DNA of 64,000 bases from Petrosia ficiformis (taxonomy: Eukaryota > Porifera > Demospongiae > Haplosclerida > Petrosiidae): the NCBI GenBank assembly GCA_947044365.1, contig OX345650.1, positions 4,149,372-4,213,371 of the forward strand, in the 5' to 3' direction. Made by a program: the position numbers and the translations under genes. The notes below the pieces were generated by a model that saw only the letters and a program-made list of their open reading frames with translations, had not been told where the DNA came from and searched no databases. Below are positions 56,516 to 64,000 of the stretch, piece by piece (position 1 is the stretch's first letter; the number at the start of each line of letters is the position of its first letter).

Positions 56516-58636
56516 CCTCCCTTTCTCTCTGTCCCTCCTTCTCTCTCACTCACTCTCTCTCTCTTAGTCTGTCAATCTCTAATTAGTCTGTCAATTCATT
56601 TTGATAACAAAATCATCCTTTGGCCTTTCTATTGTGATTAGGTAATAATGTTAACATTAGAAAACCCTCCGCCCACTTTGGAGACTTGTGGGGAACTCAA
56701 CGGTGAAGATTACCGAAAGAATTACTCTAAACAATTTCAAAAGATGGTTGAAAAGTGTTTGCAGAAAGACCCTAGTAAGAGGTAATTGAAATCAGTGGAT
56801 ACACATGCAGCTGGTAGACAGCTTGAGATAGTTGGTAACGTGGTATATAGCTTTTAACCCTAATGTCACATACATGTACTGTATATGTGACATTTCACCC
56901 CTACGTGGTTCGGAGTGTGTTCCTAGCTTTACAAAGCTCTCCAAATGCTTGTAATTGGCGTCAGGCACAAGCCCATGAAAATGGCTAAAACAGTTGATGG
57001 TTTTTCGGCCGCCCTTTGGCCTAAATAACGACTACAGGGGGATTTTTAAGGGGGGTGTCACCCCGTTAACTGGGGTTTGAAGGGGGCTGTGCCCCCTCGC
57101 TGCCCACATGCTCTGGTGGGTACCTGAGGCATTTCCCTTGCTGTAAAACCTGAAATCGTGGGTGTAGCTGGTACCAACATGCAGTGGGGTCATTTTGTTT
57201 GCCACAGTTCCAGTCAAAAGAGGGAGAGCACTGCATTTGATTTAATCCTACTAAGCGCTTGGGGACTTTTGAGTCCCAGTAAGCAAGGTGGTAGAAGTAG
57301 TACTCCATGTCGGAAAAGGAGCCAAGTTTGGGGCAGAGAAAGTGAACGGTGGCCAAAATACGTATATGCAATAGAGTCGCCAGTGTTGGAAATGGGAAGA
57401 AATTTGAAAAACAAGCTCAGTCCTGTAAGGGTTAAGATAGATGGAAGAATGAAGGAGCTGATAAATGTATACATGTACACACACATGTACATGTATGTGG
57501 CTGTTTAAATAAGGAAGTTAAACAGATGATAAATGAATGTATTAAACCATATAAGTATAATCAATAATGGTACATGTGCATGTACAGGTTGAAGTATACA
57601 TGTACATGTACAGGTGTAGTTACATGTGTATGTACAGATGCATGTAGATGTACATGTACATGAGTGTCGATAATTATTAAACCGTTTAGATATAGTTGAA
57701 CTGAGGAATAATGGAGATACATGTACAGTGTGTACATGTACATGTACATTGTATGTGTATACAAGTAATAAAGTATAGATGTACATGTAGCTACATGTGT
57801 ATGTACATGTATATGTGTAGTTACTGGAAGAAGTATACATGTACATGTATAGAATGAAGTATGGATGTACATACATGTACATAATGTATCAGTATTGAAG
57901 TATAGTTGTACATGTACATGTATGTACATGTACTATTAGTATGTACGTACATTGAATTAGTGTATATTGATCAATTTGCAAAGTAGTGAAATATTCTAAT
58001 TATGGGTGAAGAAATATCATTTACTCCATTAGGCCATCAGCTACTGAATTGTTGAGACATCCATTCTTTAAGAAAGCAAAGGTATAAATAGTAACATGAA
58101 ATACGTAACATCTCATTTGAATCCTTTTCTTTTCAGAACAAAGAATTCATAAAAGAGGTTGTATTAGGTGACGCTCCATCTTTGGCAGCAAGAGCCAAGA
58201 AGGTACTTGTACATGTTACATGTATACAATGTACTAATGTAGGTGATATACATGTACTGACATTCTGGTTTGACCAGTTTGACAGATTGCTTTATATACA
58301 TGTACATGTAGCTGTTAAATTTTCTAAGCCATCTCAGCCGTAAATTTTATAAACTGCTGTAGTTTTTAAATCTTCTGTGGCTATTTCTAAGTCTTTGTGG
58401 TTATTAAAATTATTTATAAATATATATAATCATCAGTGTTCTGCCCAGGATATTTAGAGTGATGGTTGGATTCTAACTTGCATTTAGTGCTGTTTATCCA
58501 GTATATACTTAATACTGTCTCAATAGCCTATATATGTATTATCTGAGAGGTAGTTAAAACATCTGAGTTGTCATTAATTCATCTGAGTGGTGGTTATTCC
58601 TGACCAGTGCCGACCAGTCAGGCCAGAACACTGAAT

Positions 58637-58667
<31 letters not shown>

Positions 58668-61600
58668 ATACATGTACATGTATATACATGTACATGTATA
58701 TTATACATGTATGTATATTTTGTGTGTGGATGTACATGTGTTATTTCCTTTGTGCTAGCTCACTGAGCACATTAATTTCCATGTAAATTACTTATACATC
58801 ATCTATGAGTATTTTATTAACATAAAATGTACATGCAGGTAAAAAGAGTGCCAGGTACAAGTGGACGTCTACGTCGGACAGAGGAAGGAGGATGGGTGTG
58901 GTCAGATGAAGAACTGACAGAAGTGTATAATGATGAAGATGATAAGAATAAAGACAGCGTTAAATTAGTGACTAGACATGAGGTATAATACATGTATCCA
59001 TTCATGTTTGTATATATACATATACATTTAGAAACTTCATTGATTGGGGTGAGGGGTGAAACATGAATTTGAAAGACTACCCTCCTCCTAAATGAAACCC
59101 TGTATATATACATGTACATCTACATGTACATGCACATCCACCTGTACCTTTTGTACATGTACAGTGTATATACATCCATCATCAATCCATTCATCCATAT
59201 GTACATGTACTTTTACATCCACCTATTCATACACAAACATGTACAGTGTATATACATCCATCATCAATCCATTCATCCATATGTACATGTACTTTTACAT
59301 CCACCTATTCATACACAAACATGTACATCCATCTATCCATCATCAATCCATTCATCCATACGTACATGTACTTGTTCATCCACCTATCCTTAAATGTATG
59401 TGTATACATGTACATACATGTGCATGTATATCACCCATGCATCTGCCATCAATCCATCCATCCATCCATCTGTCTACATGTTTCTAAATTTACATACATT
59501 TATATACATGTACATGTACATGTACATGTATTGACATATACATGTACATGTATGTAATATCAATTTTATTTCTCTCGAGTATAATTATAATAAGTTATTA
59601 ATCTCACTATCTGCATATATCCATGTTTGATCAATGTGTATGTATGTATGTACATGGATCACCTTTCTAATTATGTCTCTACATCTAGTCAAAATTATAA
59701 TAAGTTAATAATTTCTCTATACACATGTACATATAGATACATGTATACATGTATTGTATATTCATACAGGATACACTTAAACCTCCTGAACCATCAAACA
59801 TTTCTCTATCATCTGTATCTAATTCTTCTTTGGCTCCATCTTCTTCCTCTCCCTCTACACTTCCTTCATCCACACATCAACACACTGAAGAAATTGCTGG
59901 TTTGCTCAGCCAGTCACAGCAACTCAGCATACATGTTTTAGACACTCAGAAACAAATATCAGATATTAGAGATCAAGAACAAGCATTGATGACTCAGCAA
60001 ATACAGAACCCAGGTACATTATACAGTACTCTAAATAACATTCATTTTCTGGACTAAATTGCATTTGACTGGACAAATTGTCTGATTAAGAATAATACAA
60101 ATTAAGAACAGTAACCTCACAGTGAAGTTAATTATTAGTCAAGAGCTCTGTATATATCTATCTCATAATTTATAAATGGGTACAGTGTCAGTTCATGACA
60201 GTTAAATCCATAACTTGCTTGTTAAATATTGTCTTGTCCAGATGTTTCTGCTGGACACATTCAAAAACTATTTCGAGCAATGATTATGCTTTTGAGGTAT
60301 TTTAAAACCATATCATCTAGTGTTTGGAGTTTAGGATTAATCAAATCCATAGGCAGGGTTTTGTGAGGGGAGGGACATGTTAACAGCTAATATGGGCACA
60401 AGTGAAACATTTATGCGTATTGTATATTTTAATTATTCACAAGGTGTGGTCAATATTCTTATGTTAATGAATGTTCTGTGGCAACCGTACAAATATTAAT
60501 TATGTGACATTTTTTGAACTGTTCATTTGAGAATTAAAATCACAAGTAATTGAATTATTGACACAGAACTAGTTTACATGTAGTCAGTTTAAACCTCTTT
60601 TTCTCACTTCATTTCTTTGTCCTCTCCACCTCCTTTTAGCATTATTAACGACTCCAGAACATCAGCAAAAAGCAGTGGATTTACTACATCAGGTATATAA
60701 CTATAATTACATGTACATGTACATATGTATGTCATTTCATAACACACTTACAATTAGTGATGTGCGATACATATCGATATATCAAAATATCGAAATTTTC
60801 ATTCAATATTGGCTTTTGAGTGTTTTGATACACTAGTGTCGTGGTGTGGGTAGTTTAGTAAACCTGTTTTTTCCCATTTGTATTTACATTTTATAAGCTT
60901 ATTATTTCAAATATCATGATACTGTATCGTATCATGATATTTTTGGCAGCAATAATACTATTTTTTTATTGTATCGCACATCCCTACTTGCATTTACGTA
61001 TCTAAATACATAAATAAATACAACATGCATACCTACATACATACATACATACATACATACATACATACATACATACATACATACATACATACATACATAC
61101 ATACATACATACATACATACATACATGTACATACATCTATACAAACATACATACATACATACATACACACATGTACATACATCCATACATACATACATAC
61201 ATACATACAGCGTCAAGAGTTAGAGAGGAAACAGCAACAATTACAATTTCAACAACAACAAATTGCATTAAAACTACAACAACTACAAAACCACCTACCA
61301 GGTCAAGAAACACCTCCTCAACAAAGAATCGAATCAAAAATAGAAGAACTAAAATTGATAGAACCCAAAGTTATGAAAATAGCATTGAGGAAAAGGTACC
61401 TCCTACTCCTCACAGTTGTACATACATTAGTGTTGTTTTAGTATGGGTATGGTGAACACATTTTTTAGTTATATTTGTAGTGTTGTTTTAGTGCAATCTC
61501 GAGACATGCCCACTACCACACCCACTTTCACTTTAACGATAGTAATAGTACTCAGACTATACATGTATACCCTGTCTATTATATTGGAACATAATCCATC

Positions 61601-62778
61601 CATCATGCCACCCTCATTGCTTAGGATTATATATCAACACTAACCATATTCACATTCTATAACTTATTATATAACTATAAGTATTATTTAATATTAGTGT
61701 TGTTTTAGTATGACTACTTTTAGTTATAGTTATGGTATGCCTAGTTTATCACAATTTTAGTTTGACTAAAATACGTTTAGGCTTACTAAAAGGGTTTTAG
61801 TTTTATTTAGCTAACTAAAAGTGCCCATTATTGGCCAATTTTCATTTTAGTTAGTTATAGTTATTACAGTAGACTTGTAATTTAGTTATAGTTTAGTTAT
61901 AATTAACTATCATGTTATGTATGCATAATTATAATTATTATTAATTGCTCTGTCTATTAACTATAGAACAGACACTAACCAGCTAAAAGACATAAAATTT
62001 GAATATGTTGTCGGGAAAGGTATAATAACCATGTACATGTGATAGTCATGTGATTAAAAAATTTGTACCTCACAGATGGTGCTGATGCCATAGCAAAAGA
62101 TCTGTTATCGGCAGGTTTAGTTGAAGGAAGAGAACTTGTAGTTGGTATGTGATCTCCTCATATAATTTTTTTTAATTTCACTTTGCTTTACTGGTTCCTT
62201 AGTTGCAGCTAATATTCAAAAATTAGTTGATAATCCCACCCAAAAAATTACATTTCAACTGGTGAGTACATGATCACAATTTAATATATGTGACCTAATT
62301 TTCGAAAAGGGTCACTTCACCACAAAATAATTTTGATCGAATGCTTACCTTCAATCTTTCACCAATCTGCCATTTCGTATACGTATAATTTGGTATCTAT
62401 GAAAGGTCATTAATTGATTTAGTTCTGACATAAGTACATCACCTTTTATTTGTGGTTGTATACCACTCTTGGTTCATCTGAGAACCCCAAAAAATCAAAA
62501 GATTCACCTTTTTAAATTCATAATTAATTGTTACTTTGAGTTTTATAAGTTTACAACTTCCTACAGTGTAACCTAATCTTGTACAAAATGGTGGAACAGT
62601 GCATTTATTTTGTGGGGAAGTGTCCCTTTTCAAAAATTAGGTCATAATTATTACTTTCAAATGTATGTACACACACACACACACACACACACAATAGGGT
62701 AATGTCTCTCCAGGACAGCTAGATGACAAAAAACTATATGGATATGCACAAATTTTTGTAGTATCTGACAGTAAATAA
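51098..62778 (+). CDS. OXSR1: SPAK/OSR1 family Ste20 kinase
   Basis: Seventeen exons give 624 aa: 51098-51197, 51505-51617, 52831-52939, 54533-54671, 55136-55191, 56155-56369, 56642-56781, 58033-58081, 58137-58202, 58839-58982, 59770-60013, 60640-60692, 61211-61395, 61967-62019, 62076-62144, 62203-62261, 62698-62778. The kinase domain (about 26-301) has 'GSGATAVVQ', Lys56 in VAIK, HRD 153-155, DFG 173-175 and APE 204-206. Thr195 in '[12 protein letters not shown]' matches the WNK-phosphorylated T-loop Thr. Ser337 in '[22 protein letters not shown]' matches the S-motif Ser. The C-terminal CCT domain (about 545-624) binds RFxV motifs of WNKs and cation-chloride cotransporters. A Ser- and Gln-rich linker makes it about 100 residues longer than human OSR1. 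Animals outside vertebrates usually have a single SPAK/OSR1 gene, so the symbol is nominal. Confidence 0.95.
52545..52718. mobile_element. MITE family B, copy with exact 6-bp flanks
   Basis: It opens CAGTGCTTCCCCCAGG and closes GTGGGTAACACTG. AATTCA occurs immediately on both sides (52539-52544 and 52719-52724). Confidence 0.8.
53065..53378. repeat. 52-bp tandem repeat, six units
   Basis: Six units of exactly 52 bp ('CAACTATTACGTTGTAATGA' onward, ending CGTGCATAGTTT) differ only by a C/T at one site. They lie in SPAK intron 3. Confidence 0.93.
53892..54227. mobile_element. TTTTAGTTA-family repeat (family H), fullest copy
   Basis: It opens AGTGTTGTTTTAGTATGAC and closes GTTAACTAAAACAACACT, an inverted pair, and directly abuts a family G element. 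The interior carries an unrelated-looking 'GCTGTCCGCAATAGAGGGGC' segment. Confidence 0.72.
54222..54480. mobile_element. MITE family G, uninterrupted copy
   Basis: It opens AAAGTCTGTTCACATTCACG and closes GGTGAACATGAACAACCTTT, with the same interior as the host element at 18431-19066. Confidence 0.78.
55150..55930 (+). repeat. Minisatellite made from the end of SPAK exon 5 and its donor site
   Basis: Units of 84 bp (one of 80) start at 55150, 55234, 55314, 55398 and 55482, with at least four more degenerate pieces to about 55930. Each contains the coding end '[13 protein letters not shown]', the donor G|GTGTGT and about 40 bp of TATG/TCTG intron sequence. Only the first is attached to an acceptor and the upstream coding part. 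Confidence 0.93.
56377..56575. repeat. TC-rich tract in SPAK intron 6
   Basis: Long TCTC and CCCTCC/CTTTCT runs follow the exon 6 donor at 56370. Confidence 0.9.
56870..57435. other. GC-richer block of unknown nature in SPAK intron 7
   Basis: The base composition differs clearly from neighbouring introns, with 'TCGGCCGCCCTTTGGCC' and 'GGGGGCTGTGCCCCCTCG'. Neither strand shows a recognisable protein domain or convincing inverted ends. It may be part of a repeat family not otherwise present in this window. Confidence 0.5.
57470..57930. repeat. ACATGTACATGTA-rich array in SPAK intron 7
   Basis: Loosely spaced palindromic TACATGTACATG words separated by 10-30 bp. Long minus-strand frames across it are low-complexity artefacts. 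Confidence 0.8.
58434..58633. mobile_element. hAT-like MITE, family D (CAGTGTTCTG ends)
   Basis: It opens CAGTGTTCTGCCCAGGATAT and closes GGCCAGAACACTG. A fragment with the same first 40 bp lies at 9824-9865. No clear target duplication was found. Confidence 0.68.
59100..59480. repeat. ACATGTAC / CATCCATC mixed minisatellite
   Basis: A unit of about 85 bp ('CATCATCAATCCATTCATCC' plus 'ATGTACATGTAC' and 'CACCTATTCATACACAAACA') is repeated three times in SPAK intron 10. Confidence 0.85.
61031..61210. repeat. CATA tetranucleotide array ending in a splice acceptor
   Basis: More than thirty CATA units run up to ACATACAG and the exon at 61211, so the array contributes the 3' splice site of SPAK intron 12. 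Confidence 0.92.
61432..61920. mobile_element. TTTTAGTTA-family repeats (family H), one partial and one longer copy
   Basis: 'TAGTGTTGTTTTAGTATG' begins at 61428 and again at 61695. The second copy has the full 'GTGCCCATTATTGGCCAATT' interior and stops about 45 bp before SPAK exon 14. Confidence 0.7.
62289..62645. mobile_element. Family J MITE, best-preserved copy
   Basis: It opens GTGACCTAATTTTCGAAAAG and closes CTTTTCAAAAATTAGGTCAT, an inverted pair, with 'GGGTCACTTC' / 'GAAGTGTCCC' next inside. About 357 bp and non-coding, in the last SPAK intron. Confidence 0.78.
62670..62693. repeat. CA run before the last SPAK exon
   Basis: Twelve CA units end in ATAG and the acceptor of the terminal exon at 62698. 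Confidence 0.85.
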
Positions 62779-63211
62779 TGTAATTATTATTTGTGAAATC
62801 ATCTTATACTCTTCCATCTGTTTTTGTGTTTATAGTTAAGTTAACGTACATTTGAGATGTAGATTTAGCGTTTTTTTAGAATATATTCTTATCATAATTA
62901 TGTGTATTATACAAAATGTTACGATTTAATTTTTATATTATTACGTAATAATTATTACCCTCATTTTGAACATTAATTATATGAAACCTGAATCTGAATA
63001 AAGCCACCATTACTGATCTTTTATCATGGCGGACTTCGTCAGTCGTCTCTTGACTCACTTCGTATCTACTGAGCATGCGCAATAAATAACCTTGTCACAT
63101 GATATTGGTTAGTCATATGACATTAATTATACGCATATAAACCGCATCTGAATCTGCAAACCTGCACTCGTGCACTGCTCTACGACTAGTCTCGGACTAG
63201 AAGCCTCAGTC
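62779..63211. promoter_or_regulatory. SPAK 3' flank and granulin promoter region
   Basis: An AATAAA signal for SPAK lies at 62997-63002. Further on are an NRF1-like GCATGCGC (near 63073), a CCAAT motif read as ATTGG, and a TATA-like TATAAA at 63136-63141, about 70 bp before the granulin start. A 19-codon ORF begins at 63026 in a TCATGGCGG context; its role is unknown. Confidence 0.6.
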
Positions 63212-64000
63212 ATGGGTGTCTGCAATATCATTTTACTACTGTGTGCAGTCCAAGCCGTGATCAGTCGTCCATATCACCCTATGGTTGCACTTGTTGGAAA
63301 AGTCGTTTGTCCTGGTAGTACGAGTGAATGCCCTGATGGTAATACGTGTTGTAAACTTTCTTCTGGTGAATGGGGTTGCTGTCCTATGAAAAGTGCAGTT
63401 TGTTGCAATGATGGTGAACATTGCTGTCCTGAGGGGTATACATGTGACACTGGTGCTGGTACATGTATAAAGTCAACTTCAATAGTGCCTATGCTTACTA
63501 AACAACCTTCGATAACGAAACAAGTTGGAAATGTAGAGTGTGACGATGGTACGAGTGAATGCCCTGATGGTAATACGTGTTGTAAACTTTCTTCTGGTGA
63601 ATGGGGTTGCTGTCCTATGAAAAGTGCAGTTTGTTGCAATGATGGTGAACATTGCTGTCCTGAGGGGTATACATGTGACACTGGTGCTGGTACATGTATA
63701 AAGTCAACTTCAATAGTGCCTATGCTTACTAAACAACCTTCGATAACGAAACAAGTTGGAAATGTAGAGTGTGACGATGGTACGAGTGAATGCCCTGATG
63801 GTAATACGTGTTGTAAACTTCCTTCTGGTAGCTGGGGCTGTTGTCCAGTCACTCATGCAGTGTGCTGTTCTGATGGTAAGCACTGTTGTCCTGAGGGGTA
63901 TATGTGTGACACTAGTGGTGGTACATGTACAAAGTCAACTTCGATAGTACCTATGCTTACTAAACAACCTTCGATAACGAAACGAGTTGAAAATGTCGTT
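63212..64000 (+). CDS. GRN: Progranulin-like secreted protein, 3' end outside the window
   Basis: One open frame of 263 codons runs to the window edge without a visible intron. A signal peptide (MGVCNIILLLCAVQAVIS) is followed by granulin modules with the full 12-cysteine pattern C-x6-C-x5-CC-x8-CC-x6-CC-x5-CC-x5-C-x6-C. Modules recur every 77 residues (231 bp) with a Thr/Ser/Lys-rich linker. From about 63320 the first and second units look identical base for base. The third differs at many positions, for example 'LPSGSWGCCPVTHAVCC'. Granulins are secreted or lysosomal growth-factor-like modules. An upstream TATA-like box at 63136 fits the start chosen. An antisense frame across the repeats is a shadow. 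Confidence 0.93.
   Translation, partial: MGVCNIILLLCAVQAVISRPYHPMVALVGKVVCPGSTSECPDGNTCCKLSSGEWGCCPMKSAVCCNDGEHCCPEGYTCDTGAGTCIKSTSIVPMLTKQPSITKQVGNVECDDGTSECPDGNTCCKLSSGEWGCCPMKSAVCCNDGEHCCPEGYTCDTGAGTCIKSTSIVPMLTKQPSITKQVGNVECDDGTSECPDGNTCCKLPSGSWGCCPVTHAVCCSDGKHCCPEGYMCDTSGGTCTKSTSIVPMLTKQPSITKRVENVV

Noticed and set aside
63274..63852. 192-codon antisense frame
   Set aside because: It is a mirror of the granulin repeats. The plus strand has the signal peptide and the 12-Cys modules.

Overview
This is an animal nuclear genome window, AT-rich and dense with introns, microsatellites and short non-autonomous transposons. It holds nine spliced or single-exon protein genes plus one decayed transposon-derived ORF. 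The gene set is holozoan/metazoan: myosin-X-type tail, WDR12, LIN9, CSTF3, sorcin, EAF, SPAK/OSR1 and progranulin. The combination of many small introns, very short intergenic gaps (about 90 to 1,300 bp), a Crypton/KIAA1958-like ORF and a multi-domain TIR protein suggests an early-branching animal, most likely a demosponge. That assignment is inference; no rRNA or mitochondrial marker is present.

Layout. 257-5659 (+): last 12 exons of a myosin X-like gene (MyTH4-FERM end). 6511-13241 (-): WDR12, convergent with the myosin. 13339-25848 (+): LIN9, head-to-head with WDR12 across 97 bp. 27187-29625 (-): intronless gene for a TIR-TIR-SLOG protein, the most unusual gene here. 29713-42764 (+): CSTF3/CstF-77, 21 exons, head-to-head with the TIR gene across 87 bp. 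43758-46301 (-): sorcin-like penta-EF-hand gene. 46558-47455 (+): broken Crypton-type tyrosine recombinase ORF behind a near-perfect palindrome. 47765-50912 (+): EAF. 51098-62778 (+): SPAK/OSR1 kinase, 17 exons. 63212-64000 (+): start of a granulin gene that runs off the window.

Exon models were built by hand from splice sites, reading phase and similarity to known families. For WDR12 (417 aa), LIN9 (573), CSTF3 (715), EAF (402) and SPAK/OSR1 (624) the exon lengths sum to an intact frame with lengths near or above those of the human proteins. The genes are mostly unrelated housekeeping functions: ribosome biogenesis, DREAM/MuvB transcription control, mRNA 3' processing, elongation control and ion-transport signalling. 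The TIR-TIR-SLOG protein stands apart: its architecture joins an NAD-processing domain type to a nucleotide-sensing domain type, as the two components of bacterial Thoeris defence do.

Introns hold several MITE families (hAT-like with 8-bp target duplications, Tc1/mariner-like with TA duplications, several unclassified), a tRNA-derived SINE with a TTTC tail, and many minisatellites. One minisatellite was made by tandem amplification of a kinase exon end with its 5' splice site.
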